DNA of 64,000 nt from Dipylidium caninum. Taxonomy: Eukaryota > Platyhelminthes > Cestoda > Cyclophyllidea > Dipylidiidae. The translations under genes were made by a program, and so were the position numbers. The notes beneath the pieces were generated by a model that made no database searches, was not told where the DNA came from, and worked only from the letters and a program-made list of their open reading frames with translations. The stretch lies in assembly GCA_017562135.1 (NCBI GenBank), contig QEYB01000180.1, positions 372,001-436,000 on the forward strand, read 5' to 3'. Shown piece after piece: positions 25,301 to 38,800 of the stretch; the first letter of the stretch is position 1; each line of letters starts with the position of its first letter.

Positions 25301-26315
25301 AGACTACCAATAAAACCCGCCAACTTCTAAAGAGTAAATAAGTTAATTTTGAAGTCCTTAATTAAAAAAAGCAACTTAGGGTACCTTATAGTCCCTGTTG
25401 CGTAAATAAAAGCGGGTAGCTCGTAATCCTTCGTCAGATTTTCGGATTCACTTAAAGTAGTCGGTCTTTGGGCGATTCGCGAACAAGGAAGTATTATATA
25501 CTTGGTCAAGCACATCACTCCGTTTTTGCTAATGTTATCTTTAAATTCGGAGTACGTCGACAAATTGCAAAGAGTAGCTGCTGCAGCCTCAATGGTGGAA
25601 TTATTCAAAACGTTTATTGAATCTTGCGACGATACTAGATCGCCATTACTTGTTTCACCCAAAATAATAAACAAATTCGACAGCAACGACACATTCTCTA
25701 ATATTTTCTAACGAGTAAAAGGTCAATCAAATACCTTAATTTTGGCCGAAGCTTTGTATGATAAATTCCGCATAGCAAATGTAGCATATTTTTTGATATC
25801 GCCAACGGAAGAGAGAAGTAAACTTGAGAGGGCTTCGATACCACCAAGTTCCCTATAAAAAAATTTGCACAGTATATGATAAACCAACAGCTGAGTATAA
25901 ACTTGCGATAGTTTGAATTTAATATCCGGATTTTGGTAAGTTATGTGGCAAACAAAAGCTGTTGCAGCGGCAACATCACCGTCGGTGCCTCTTGAGATCA
26001 TTTCTATGACATGCCTTAATTTTTCGTCGTCCCAAGAACAAAGTAAGCCACTGCCTCTCTGAAAATCGCCAGGCTGTTCTAGAACAAATATCCATAGCTA
26101 GTCAATAAAAAGTTTTAACCTCCACCAAGACAGTAAGTCTGAGAGCGGCCGATAGCTTTTGAATTAAGTTCCCATTCGGTAGACGAGTGGTCAAAGGCGC
26201 CATCGTCAGAAGAACTGTCCAAATAGAAATGCGCAGAACGTGAGTTGATTGGAGACACATTCTCGTAATTCGTACCGGAGAGGGGGGCTTTCGTGGAGGA
26301 CAAAGCACCGTTCAT
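19331..26315 (-). CDS. p120/delta-catenin family armadillo protein
   Basis: The armadillo exons run from about 26.1 to 22.75 kb. Signatures in order are GGIEALSSLLL with YATFAMRNLSYKA, IEAAAATLCNLSTYSEFKDN, GKALENCICILRNLSF, SRLLWSRNLIENYISIL read with VESAAGAIQNLTACDW, TTATALRNVAEEED, and LLQTLWTQRDLQKRFKSAGW. These match the p120/ARVCF/delta-catenin/plakophilin subfamily, including the long loop after the ILRNLS repeat, rather than beta-catenin. Such proteins bind the cadherin juxtamembrane tail and regulate Rho GTPases. After the repeats a chain of short exons continues in phase as a Pro/Ser/Arg-rich tail: PVPSVAGSSRTPL (22.3 kb), PKREPQSERAVSPF (20.95 kb), DISPPIIVPRSPTVEPPPLP (20.28 kb), SPRYRHSAPPRRSS (19.75 kb). 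I end it at a TAA overlapping AATAAA at 19331; this end is tentative. The N-terminus before the repeats is very short (about 70 residues) and upstream exons may be missing. Confidence 0.88.
22364..22388 (+). other. G-rich tract opposite a polypyrimidine splice signal
   Basis: Five G-runs (3, 3, 4, 3, 7) separated by one or two bases can form a quadruplex on the plus strand. On the catenin mRNA strand the same bases are a C/T tract just upstream of the TTTTTCACACAG acceptor of the exon at about 22.34 kb, so splicing may explain the composition. Confidence 0.6.
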
Positions 26316-26339
26316 AGCGAAAGCCACTTCTGCTAACGC

Positions 26340-27276
26340 TGTGTAAGGAATTTAAGCAAGATCCAGCACGCAACCTTGTTAATCCAGGGGTACGTGTTTC
26401 AAAAGGTATCATGAAAATAAAGAGCCTTCGTTGCATCAAAAATGCAATACATCTATGACACATATAATAATCACAGACGAGCATCTAGGGCGAGGAAATC
26501 TAAGGGGACGATGCTGGACGAAATCTGCGGAGTCAGGTCTGTGTGTATTAATAAGTCAACATATCAATTCAAAAAGAAAATTAATTAGCTGATTGGGATT
26601 TGTGCAATTTTTTTTTTACAAACAGCTAAATCGTTCGAGGAGGATGTTGGGAGTTAACTATTTATCGCCCACGTATAAGAAACTAAGAAAATAGCCAGTT
26701 TTTTGCTCAGAACAATGAAATTCTCAATTGTCTCTTGCATAGGCTCTTTGACTTTTTTAGAGTGTTGCATCCAAAGATAAAACATTAAAATTAATGGAGG
26801 TCCCCCGAAGGAGGCACCCTCATTTTTTCACTAACTTCTTGTATTAATGCCCGTTATTTATTTTCAAAAATTTTTAACGACTATTGGTCTAATCGCATTT
26901 TACCCGTTTCGTTTAGTAGGGCCCCAGCCAATTCGTCAGCTCGATCCTTCTCTGCAATGTAAGTCGCCGTATTAATTAGTGTACTTCAGTGATGGCTCAG
27001 TTTGCATATAAGGCTGGGTTTTTTGCCACGCTCTTAATATCATTACACCTGCTAACGCGTCTTTCAAGGATACCCTTTTATCGTCGATTTTTTACGAAGT
27101 AATTTCACCTCAATAAACAATGTGAAATGATGTATACATTCACTTTTGGGTATACTTTAGTCTCTACTTACCTTTTCCGCCTCTTATAATCTTGCAGACT
27201 CATCTTGACAATGCTCGTGATAAACGCACGCTAGTATACTATTCTCAATTGCTGTTTCTCAATCATATTTTGCAGC
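26340..27276. other. Head-to-head promoter region, catenin and SDS3
   Basis: The genes on either side diverge. Close to the catenin side, a CCTTACACAG acceptor-like site lies just before its first identified exon, so a 5' exon may lie in this interval; I could not identify it. The remainder is AT-rich without coding signal. The right edge is a TTTTGCAG acceptor one base before the SDS3 start codon. Confidence 0.45.
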
Positions 27277-29394
27277 ATGCTATTCAAACATAACCGTTCT
27301 ACTTCTCACTCCAAACAAGAGCGTGAAAATGACAACCGTAAGTTCGCCTGCCCATCTACAGTTTTTTATAGCCTCAGGTACCTCTCACGAAGAAGAAATA
27401 GAGGAAGCTGGGGATTCTGAAAGGTATATTATTTGTCGCGGTCGACGTGTTTTTAAGGGAATATGTGGGGAAACTTGAAACCTACGCAGTACAACTTAAA
27501 CAGTTGAATGATAGAACTCATCCAGGTACCAAAATACGTTTAGCACTTACTTTAGAGTACTGCAAAGCTTCAAAACGAATAGAAAACTGGCTAAGTGATC
27601 AGCGGCTTCGCAATCAAATTCTTCATGATTATAGGATAGATGAAATTCACGGACATTATGAGCGTGAAATGCGCACCTGCGCTCGTGATTGCGAGGTAAA
27701 CCTCTGGATTTATTTGAAACTTACTCATTAGGTTGAGAAGAAGAAAATTCAAGAATACTTAATAGGTTTATGTGAAGATTTGAAGCATCGATTAGAGCAC
27801 GACAAGAAATGCATTGAATTAACAACCACTGGTGGTAAGTTTTCTTTATGACGCCACTTGTTCGTTCTTTATCGTTGTGTATAATACCTTCGTGAACAAC
27901 ATACATCATACTTTATTATCAACCTTATAACCGAATTACAAACATACTTTTCCAGGCTTTTTGCAATACCATTGTTTTATTTTTGTAGACGTTCTTGATT
28001 TAAAACCAACGGTTACTCGCAAACTACGCCGTCGTGCACCTGATGTGTCTTCTTCAATAATTGGCTCTAACATCGCTGGTCCTACTAGTGGAAAATTCGG
28101 TTACTGGGGTGACTTGCACCTTTATCCTTCCATTTGGTCTGTTACAGCACTGAATGCTTCAGCCAAAGCGGGCGCGGAATTATCGCCTAGTCCGTATCTT
28201 ACAGTTTCTTCAGGGCAGGACATTGGCGGAGATACTCTCTCCAATTCTATTGTCTCTTCTACGACTACTTTTGGTAATCTCTTCGGCAGTCTTGGTGTCA
28301 ATGTGGAAGATGGCAGCAGTCTCTTGACCCATCTAATAGCCTCTATAACTGCATCGAATGTGGCAGGAAACGGTCATCCTGACTCGGGCGTTTTATCCAG
28401 TTCAGGCGTTCTTTTCACTCAGTCTACTTTCGCTAACAGTTTGGGGTGTGTTGGTACGAGTGCTTCAAATCCGTCCACCGTGACATCGGTTGCTGCAAAT
28501 ATCGTCCCTAGTCTGGCCGGCTTGCCTGGTGCTCAGCCGTCTAAACGACGGAAGCAACAGACTTACCCTCCACTAACTCAGTTAAGCTTGCTTTTGCCTG
28601 AAAACGACATCTACTCGGATCTTACCCTGATACACAGGTTTGTTTTGTCTTTAGAGTTCCAATATTGTTTAATCGGTTTTGTATTCTTAAGATTTTGCCT
28701 TGAGCCCTCATTAGGTGTCATGATTTTTAAAGTTTTTTTTCACGCTACTGTGAAATTCTCATATCAGAAAATATTACCTGATTTTGGATACACTTTTATG
28801 GTCTCACTGTGTTTCCTCATTTTTTGAACAGATCATGTGGGAAACCGCCCTCTGGTAGTAGCTCGAAGAAACACAGCCATGAATCTGGAGGCATGGGTAC
28901 TTCGGCACGCGGTGGTATGGGCTCAAGCAACACCCTTGCTTCTGCTGCTCGATGTGAGGAGACGCACTCTAGACGACGCGGTGAAATTACTGAAGGTGGT
29001 CGCAGGGAGCAGCATCATCGACACCATCACCATACGCATCATCATGATCAACATTCCCCCGGATACAGCTCTGATAACCCTCTAATTTGGATTGATGATG
29101 GTCGACTCTATATTGGACAATCATGGTTCGTTTTTCATCACTTTAAATTCTCCCGCAAGTGGCTGAATTCGCTCCTTAGTAAAATATCACCGCCACACTC
29201 ACCTTACTCATTGCAGCTATCAGCAAGGCACTCCTGTCTACCTCGAAAGCCACGGATGCAATGGTACGGTGGTCTCGGTGGGCGCCCAAGACGTAGCCAT
29301 CAAGCGAAACTCCGACACAGGTATCATGCGCATTACCGTCCAACAACTCAAGCTCGGTCGTTATGTCCTAGCCCCCTTGAAGTCGAGACAGTAG
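27277..29394 (+). CDS. SUDS3: SDS3/BRMS1 family SIN3-HDAC corepressor subunit, complete
   Basis: Seven exons join without a frame defect: 27277-27337, 27378-27423, 27458-27695, 27732-27834, 27989-28637, 28832-29125 and 29217-29394, for 522 residues. Family features in order: acidic EEEIEEAGDSEREYVGKLE; a long coiled coil (exons 3-4, ending EKKKIQEYLIGLCEDLKHRL) that mediates dimerisation and HDAC/SIN3 contact; DLKPTVTRKLRRR, nearly identical to the vertebrate SUDS3 motif; KRRKQQTYPPLTQL; and a C-terminal domain running from WIDDGRLYIGQS through VYLESHGCNG to QQLKLGRYVLAPL. Vertebrate SUDS3 has about 330 residues; the excess is a Ser/Thr/Gly-rich insert (about residues 155-340) and a His-rich tract near 29.02-29.06 kb. 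Three introns are only 34-40 nt. ATG follows a TTTTGCAG acceptor by one base, so the message may be trans-spliced. Confidence 0.95.
27338..27377 (+). other. 40-nt micro-intron in SDS3
   Basis: The intron begins GTAAGTTC and ends CCTCAG. Removing it joins ...ERENDN to TSHEEE through a split Arg codon. It is one of three introns of 34-40 nt in this gene (the others are 27424-27457 and 27696-27731), beside larger ones of 91-194 nt. Confidence 0.85.
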
Positions 29395-29886
29395 TCTTTT
29401 CTCCCCTTTAATGCTACTTGTACACAAAACTGCACACTTTGATTTGGTAACAGAATGGTTCTTTTTTAATCCTTCCAACTGTACTACGCCATCAGGTTCA
29501 CTCGATACTACAGTGTTCTTTAAAATTCATTGGGACTTTTTTGACGTCAACCGCGTTCTTGGGCCAAAAAGGTCATCGGTCTTAGGTTGGGCCGCCGCCT
29601 ACGGAGCTTCTTGTTGATCGGTTCCTTAGGAAACATAAACAGAAACCAAAAGCTGAGTTTCTGGAAGTGATTTTGGAAATTGTAGGGGTCTTGTTGTTTT
29701 TCCGACCAAATTTTAATTTCGAGTACGGTACAGTGTTTTGCTTGGAGCGGTATATTCCACAGATTTGATGTTATCTTGGCACTTATCGCTATCTCTGACT
29801 TAAGTTTGAGACATTTCGCTACGAAAGGAAAAAGTAGGGGGCATGTTTTTCTCGAATGCTAAAAACTTTTCAACAAAAACATTATA
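29395..29886. other. Convergent 3' region between SDS3 and IFT144
   Basis: About 490 bp separate the two stop codons. It is AT-rich at its edges, with no open frame that resembles a family I know. It should contain both polyadenylation regions. Confidence 0.55.
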
Positions 29887-32800
29887 TCAGTGCATTAAGG
29901 ATGTGTTGTCTTCACTAAAGGGTGTCTCTTCAAGAGTTCTGTCTTGCTGGCTGCTGACGTTCTTCACAGATGGTGGAGTTTCGGCATTGGGATCGGATTC
30001 GGCCGGTCCTGAGTTCCAGCCAAGAAGAAATTCCGTGACCTCCACTAAGCGATGAAGCTCGTCTCGCACAAGTGGTGCCGAACACATTAGGCAGGCCAGG
30101 TCCGGATTGTTTTCAAGGAAACTGTTTTGTACGTTCGGTTAGAGTTGGTTGGTGTTAATAAATTGATTTTAAGAAATAATCACAGCGAGAACACAACTTA
30201 CGACAATAAAGTGGTGTACGCCATTGGGAAATCACAATTAGGACAAAGGGTTACGTCTTCTTTTACAATGTGTTTACCCTGAATGAAAAATAGGGTTCAA
30301 GGTCCTATAAGCTTATTGCGTGCTGCTAAAAAATTGTTTAGCGACGCTGAACTGTCGCATAAGGATAGATAGTTGATTTTCGCTAATGTCAAAGATTGTT
30401 GTATGGCTCATATCATCCTTCGGCAATATAAAGGAATGTTAATCTCGAAAGTTCCCGCAAGATTATTAAAATTAGGTGCTAGCCAACTTCAAATAAAGAG
30501 GAAATGTATGAATTACCGTTTCTACACTTGTAAAATAAAGAAAAATTGGTGAATCAAATGGGTGCGCTACCGTAATAGTGCAGTAGGGCAGGTAGGTAAG
30601 GCAGGAGCCACAAGTGAGTTCATAATCAGGAACGGGGCGGGAACAGAAAGGACAAGCAGTTGCGGAGCTGAGTGTGTCGACTTCTTCGGGCGAGACTCTT
30701 TCCGGACGGCGCACAATGGCTTCGAACCGTCGACGATATCTTGAGTCTATCTTCTCCCTATACTCCGCTCGCAGTAATATCGAGGCATATGTGAAACTCG
30801 TGTGCCTCAGATTTACCTTGTGACATTCGATCACAGTGCTCGACAAAATCGGTACGATGTCTAACATGAAAAATGAACGGTAGAACATGATGACGCTCTA
30901 CAGATAGTTCTCCTTTACAATTACAGCAATGTCCATCGCATTGTTCAGTGGGTTTCATTTTATTTGCATCGTACCATTTAAGATGTTTTTATGCGCAACT
31001 GATGAAAGTCTATAGCATAATATCAATCCTTCACCAAGAAAAGAGTAACGTAAAAATCATATATGCGCTCGAGTCAGTACGAAGTGACGGAAAATGTGTT
31101 AGCAGAGGGGAAGATATCGTAATAGCTGAGTATCTATAACTCACGAGATGGGAATTTACTGATATTTTGCGAAATTCGAATAAGGAGTCGTGCCGCCATC
31201 ATATGATTGCCAGATTTTACATGGAACTACAACGAAAACAAGCATTCTAATATTAGTGAATTCTTTGCATACTGATAGAAATTCTCGTCACCTTCCGCCG
31301 CTCTCTCGGAGTTCGTTATAATCTCATCAATCGGTGGCTTCGATTGCTGACTTCTCACTTGTTCTATATCACAAAATAGCACTGATAGTCGACGGAAAGT
31401 AGTATTTTTATTCTATCTTTTTTGACGGTACACGGATTCTCATATCTTTAAAATGAATTCTGTTCTATTTAAAATTAAAATCGTGCAACCAACCAACCAA
31501 CTTCTGGTCTGTCATCGCGAATGCAATTCGCTTCATAAAACGTGTAATCTGCATTTGTTCCACTTTACCATTCAACTCGTTTTGCTCTTTGCCAACTTCG
31601 TGGTCTGTTAACTGAAAATTTCACTGGAAAATTACATTTCCTGTCAGTTTTATAAGTGGCCGATGACTTTAAAATAAAACGCTGCATCAATAAATAATCT
31701 ATGTAAGAAACTATGTTTTTCACATGGAGAATACCTAATCAGTAAGTACTTAACTAACGAATTTTCGCGAAAAAATCGTTTAAATGACACAGGAGAAGAG
31801 GTAGTCACCTTGGCGAGAATGTATGAATGGAGGAGACCCAAGTTGTTTATCATCTTGGCGGGCACCTTAAGGTGTCTTTGCCGAAGCTCTTGTACGCTAG
31901 AGAAGAGGATGTCCCGAGCGACACGGTAGTTGCCGTTCGTCTGCTCCTCGTACGCAATTATAACTGCAGTGCGAGCCGCTTCGCGGTATTGGCTAAGGGA
32001 CATGTAGAGACGAAGAATAAGCCGCGGGTCCTTCGCGACGCCGTCAGCCTCGCCCGTCAGGTAGGCGACCACTGTCTGGGTCAACTTGTTATCCTTCGCC
32101 TCTCCCGCCGCCTCTATCGCCATGTTCAATGCCGATGAGTTGTCCGAGTAGGGTACTCGAAGCAGGTGGCGCACCGCCTGTATTTATACCGCGGCTATCG
32201 CATTAGGAGGAGACTAGCATCTGGCCCATTCCTCGCACAACATACTTTCAAATGTGCTTCTGCTGGAGTCCATGTATTGCCTCAATGTGTTAATATTTAC
32301 ATCTTTTATAACTCCTTCTACCGTCTCGTAAATCTTTTTAAGTGCACAGTTTACAGTAAATATTGTATCACTTTTAAAGGAAAATAGCAATGTTATAGCC
32401 TACTTTCGTATATTGTTTGGCGTACAAAAAGAATTTCCCGGCCAATAGCGAGTTCCGTTCACATTCAAAATGGACGGCGATTGTCTTGTATTCTTCAGGG
32501 GAGGCATCTGTTCCTTGAATTGGTCAGATCAGTAGTTAGTCAATAATAAATATTTTATGTCATCCACGGATTAACCTGACACCACACTTCCTATCAAAAA
32601 TTCCTCACACTTCTACTCGATAAGGCAACTTGCTCAATTGCGTTACTTGCAAAAAAAGGCGGAAATTATTATATTTCTATTTTGACAATTAATAAATAAA
32701 TAGTTGGTCTATATCTCTCTTGCACAACTCAACGAGGAATGAGCCAAAACGGCTCTCAACACTTGTTAAGACGACCCCCACACAACTTAATATATAACTA

Positions 32801-35800
32801 AGTAGTGGTTGCTTTTTTTTCTCATTTGACTACCACAATTTGCAATATGGAATTTCTGCACTGAAAAGCACCTATCACGTTGGCGTAAACCTCCATCTTG
32901 CGATGCTTTAATGCAAGCTCATATGCTGCGTGGTGGCACTTCGAATACACAAGAAATTGCACAGCAGCTGCGAAGTCTCCCACTTTTGTGAAGTATTGAG
33001 CCACTGTCTTGGCCGCCTCCACGTTCCCCGATTCCTTGACAACTCTCACCGCCTCCGCTGAATTGTTCATTTTGTCAAGAAGCAATCTAGAGCACGATCA
33101 TACTTGAAGCAGTATAGACCTAGCACTAATAGCCATATGAATTACAATATACAAATTTTTAACCAAGTAAACCTGGGAATCCTTATTAATTTCGGTCATT
33201 AACGTGCGACTATCTAAAAAAAAACGTACCAAGTGAATGCGCCATTTATATGTTAAAAATGCAAACGCATCCAATAACCGTGTAAATTTACGCCACACGC
33301 AGCCTTCCCATTCGGTAAGGCTTAATAGTTGGTGGCAGAAAACGTGAGCTCATGCCAGTTTGCCTTTGTACGCAGCGGACGGCTTACCGTACAACCGATT
33401 CCCAATCCTTGGCACTTCGGTAGGAGTGTATGGCTTCCGCATAATCGCCAGCCGCCTCTCTCGCCTTGGCGTACTCTAAGTGTAAATGACAAGAAGCCTT
33501 TGTTGTCGCCAACAACTCTCCCGCTTTCTGGTAATTTTTTGATTTGAGACAGACTAAAATCGCGGCGTCAGTCTGCCCAGCGGCTTCATAAAGAGCTGCT
33601 GCTTCCGGCCATTGCTGAACAAATAACGGTGTCTATCGTGAATCAACCGATGCAATCGGGAAAGGGCAAAGCGCATGTAAGCAAACTTTAATGAAATGTA
33701 CTCTAATTAGTATTATCGGATTTTATATGAAATTAGGTAAAATTATTTCACGAATTCTGTAGCAGCAAGAATGATTTTTATATGTTTGACTTAAACACGT
33801 AAGCATGACAGAATGGCTTGCCCGCGCTTCTTCCAAAATTGAAGCACACTCAAATTTTAGGGCTCGGTCGGGATTTTTCAGAGCCATGCTCAGACCTCTA
33901 CAAAGGGAAAAAGTATGCGTATTTACTACCAGACACACCCCTTAATTAAGCATATCTACTAATGAAAACGTCTACGTTGGAAAACTCCTCACAAGCATAA
34001 CTGTTCGGTTTGAAAGGAATAAGTGTATGCTGCACCCAAAACACCTTAGAATATTTTCTGTGATCCTACCACATCTATGCTGATAGGTAATAAACAAGTA
34101 ACAAATAGTAATCAGACAATGAACATGCCCCATATATATCTAAACACGGGCACATTCATGGGGTATGCAAATTGAGCACACTGGTCAGCACCGGTAGCGC
34201 CTAGTAACAAGCAAAAGTGGGGCGTCTTTCTTCCAATATGTTAACTCGTACCGCTTATAGTCTCCAAGACGAATCGTATTTTTAATAATTCCTACATAAC
34301 ATAGGTCAATGTGTTCTTTCCACTCTTCGGAATTGTAAACACTGGAACAGGTATTGCGTCCATTGACTAAATTGATAGTTTCTTCCTCTAAGTAGCAAAG
34401 ATGATCATGCTTGTCACTAGGTGCGGGATGCTCCAGAGCCCGTTCGTAGTACATCAACGCGTTTACGTAGTCCCCGACACATTCAAGTTCAAAAGCATAT
34501 TCTCGGCTGATAAAAGGAACTTCATTGGGCTGTAAACTTCGAGCCAATTGAAGGGCAGCATCCCAGTGCAACAGGTCACGGCGCATCTGAAAAGCAATGC
34601 ATAGCACGAGCTTTAGGGCCAGTCGATTGTCCTCCCGCTATCCCTAAGGCTTCGCAACACGGAAATATGAGATTTTGCGGAAAAAATGGAAGTAATTTGA
34701 CTGATGTCAAACCTCGAGTGCCATCTGGGGTCTGGAAGAAGCAAGGAAGAACTCCTGTGCACGATCGAAATAGCCAAGGAACATGCAAATGTGTCCATAT
34801 AGTAAATGCTTCTCTTCAATATTCATCAGTTTCTGAATCGCGAGAACTGACCCGCAGTCATTCAATTTACGAAATGCCTGTATGGCTGAAAGACATGCTT
34901 TTAACCATTAGCTGTAATGTCTCATTTCAAAACGAATGTTACAAAAATGTAGTACTGTACAGCTAATCTTTTCGGTATTCCTGTATTAAACAAAATCGTC
35001 AGTAGCTATGATTTTAAGCAGTTATAAACACTTGAACAGAAGGTTCTCTAAATTATACAAATAAAAGGCTTCATTGTACTGGCATTGTTTTGTAAACAAG
35101 GTAGGTTCATCATTGAATGAATTTGGTTTACGGTATTAAGATATTTCAATTCGGAATACTGATTTCAATGCATACGAGGAAAAAGAACAAGACGCACCCA
35201 AGTCGAATTCGAGACAAGTGAGGCAGGCTCTGGCGAGTTGACGCCAACACGACGAGTGTTGTAATAAATCAGCAAGAATCAGCGCATCCTCGAAGGCGCC
35301 GGTGTTTAGAGCCTTCTCAAAATGCAAAAACAGCTAAAGGATTAGAAGCAATTTCTAAAATTAAGACGAGCGTCTTCCAAATATGTTTCAGAGATTTAAT
35401 ATTGCAAATTTTCGAAATCACCCTAAAGTTGAAGTCAACTTTTACATACAAACGGAGAGGAAAATTTCCCGAAAGTCGATATCATTTTTTAACACTTCCA
35501 AAGACATTATTGTAGACAACTAATACAAATGCCAGTTTCATCTGGGAATACCACCTACTGATTAAAATGTACGGCAAGACCCTTTAAATTGTTAATTCTT
35601 GCAAAGCCAATGAGAGAGTCATTAATTTAAAATACAGTGAGTGCATAAAAAAGCCTCACACACTTACTTACATCATTGTCAAGAAATTTGTCTCCTTCAT
35701 TCTGAATTTTATCAGCCTTAATTTGGACGGAGCACTGTGGGGGATTGCAGAAGTCAGACACATTTTCTGGAATGAAGTCAATTGCTGCTCTGGTGTTTTT

Positions 35801-38800
35801 GATATGAGGTTTAGTGTATGCTCTAAAGGCATGAGAAGAGAGAGTACCATGAACTAAATGACCGCTTGAATTGAGAAAACAGACATCTTCCATGCAAAAC
35901 CCGAGGGGTGTATGGTAGGGCGGCAAACGCATACTATCTAGCAAGCGACATTCTCCATCTAAAAAAGAATAATGGTAGTAAGTAAATAAGAACAAATCTT
36001 CCTTACTGTCCTTATAGGTGGGAGTTACCAATTTACTAATAAAACACGCTATATGGTTCTTTTTTAGCAAGAAATTGACGTACAAATAGCCCTTCTTGAT
36101 GACAGGACGTAATTCTGTGTAGATGCAGCTTGCATCTTTTTCTCACTCGGTTGTGAATTAGCAATTAGTGCGATTGTATCCTCGTCGAAGAGTTGGGTCA
36201 CCGTCTTAATTTTCGCATCATGTTCTTCGGGGAGGGAGATACTTGCCACGAAATAACGGTAAATAACAAGACGATTTTTCGAAACTGCCATCAACAGGGG
36301 CTATATCAAAAAAACTGGTATACTAGCCATATTTTGTAATGAATACTTATCATTCAAAGCAAAGAAACGCATATATCACACAGTGAAAAACCAGCTTACA
36401 TTATCACAGCCCTCAAAATCAAACAGAATGCGATCTGTACAAACAGGGAAGTTGGGAATTCTGACAAGAGTCGAAGATGCCTACATGGAGACAATTGATG
36501 AGTGGGAAAATGTTAATATGTGGAAGCAGGTGTTAGCGTTTAAATTGAATATTTGTGAGCAGAGAAAGCATAAGACCCTATGATTGATGATTCCGCTCAG
36601 ACCTTAGCATAACTGAAATTAACACCGTCCAACGTTAAGACAAATGAGCCAAGTCAACTAACCGAATTTAAAATGTACGCATTTTCCTCCGTGTCGATGA
36701 AGGCAATTATGGAACCCGACTTTGTTGAAGTTATTGACTTTATCGCACAGTTGTGCTCATACGTGTTAACAATGGCCCATTCATCAATATGGAAGATAAA
36801 CAGCTTTTTGAACTGAAAAAGAAATAATAGGGTGGGGAGTGAGTAAAAGAAGAGATGGAGAAACTACTCAATTATGACCGGATAGTAGGTTCCTAATCAT
36901 TAGCAGTATAAAAGTAAATAACACAGAAATGCGTTAAATCAAGCCATAACTATACTTACATCAGTCGAATATATTAACAAGGCATCCGACAAGTCGAAAT
37001 CCGTTATTCTTTCACCAGTTTCTGCGAAGATTTTGTGTTGTTTAATCAAGAGAGGTCGTAGGTTATCAGCTAAACCCCTGAGTTGTGACACTTCTTGTGT
37101 GTAAAGTTGGCATTGTTCAACTTTGTCTGACAGCCAAGTTTGTTTACGTCCAGGAAAATTATCCGGCTCAATCTTCATATGAAGAACAAACTGGGTGCTC
37201 AGCGACATTAAATAAGTAATTCAATTTTAAGTAATTCCCTTACCCAGTGAAAAATGAGGCGTCCTTCGATGGTAATAGCAGCAGCATATTCCCCATTTAG
37301 TTTTATTTTAGAAACCGTCTCGGTGTATGTGCGTTCACTGACGATTCGAGTATCGGCTGCATTGGTAAACGTTTAATAACAATGCGTTAGGTCTTCAAAT
37401 TTGCGTATATTGGATATCGCTCTACTTCAAGAAATGTGATATATTCGTATTTATATTTATTAGCTTATGCATAATATACATGACTATACGTAATCTTACA
37501 CAAGTACATTACATGCTAAATACCGAATAACTGTAATAATTACCTAAATGCGATATGTCGTAAAAATAGGCTTTTTCGTTTATACCAACGGCCAAATGGC
37601 TTGGACCGATTCCAATAAAGGTGGGTTCTATGCATATAGAAACGACACGAGAAGTCACTTGATTATTTTTCAGACCAACCTAGACGAGAGTAGTATTGGT
37701 AATAAGTAAAGTGTTAAAAAACATAGATGTGCAATTTCACAGGAGTAACCTTATGTTATTCGCGGATAAGAGAGAATAACTTTACCGCATTTGTACCTAT
37801 TGGCTTGGAAAAGTCTTAAACAAACTTACGCTCAATGGTTCCAAAGTAATATCGAGGAGGGATGTGAACCTGGCCACAGTTCCGATAGATGAAACCGCAG
37901 TCATTAAAGGAAGCTGACACAAAAAAACGTGCAATACGTTTCTGGGTGAGATGATGCCCATCAATTTTCCATCATCTGACCATTCCAAAGCACATGCAAT
38001 GTTGCCATGTGAATTAACTTTTTTCCACTGGCTGGACGCCACTTTCCAAGTTCGTATCATTTACTTCAATTATTGTGACAATTTCATTCAGATTTTCAGA
38101 ATCGTGAATCTTAACACTTAGAAAAATAAAAGATTGAAGACACCAACAAACTAACTAAAATGAGTGAACATAACTAATCAACCGATTAAAAATCAGGGTA
38201 AATAGGAATTGTGAGTACAGGGAACTTAATGTACAAAATATTGTAAAATTTATGTATATCATTTGTCCAAGAATGTCAAAGATACCACTTATCGCTGGCA
38301 GTAGCAAGTCTCCGCAGTTTCGTTGATAGTGAGATAGTTAGAATATTCTCTCTATATTCATGAACCCTAAATAACTCCTTTATAGTAAGTAAATCGGAAC
38401 AATTAAACAAAACCTTTCCATTTGCGCCGTCAATAGTGGAAAAACAGAACGAGACTGCCGTCTGAAAAACCAATGATGACATTTTCCGCATTTTGCCATA
38501 TATGCGAAACTATGTTGCCGCAGGATTCATCAAACTTGTAAGAGACGAGATCTTCATCTTCATGAAATTTCCACACAATTAACTGAGTCTGGTTAAGTAT
38601 ACAGCTAATCTACCAAAAAGGCAGTATAAATAAAGTATCGACAGACAATAACCTCTAAATTTAAAGAAGAACATGAAGAATTATTGATATTAACAAAGGG
38701 AGAACTTACAGCATTATCTTCATTAGGACCGTGGCTTGAGAGTATTGTATGAATAAATTTTATATCCCTTGTTATTCCTTCTGGTCTCACTTGTTTGATA

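Noticed and set aside
31827..32138. A 103-codon plus-strand frame
   Set aside because: It is the antisense shadow of a well-conserved IFT144 exon ([16 protein letters not shown] on the other strand).
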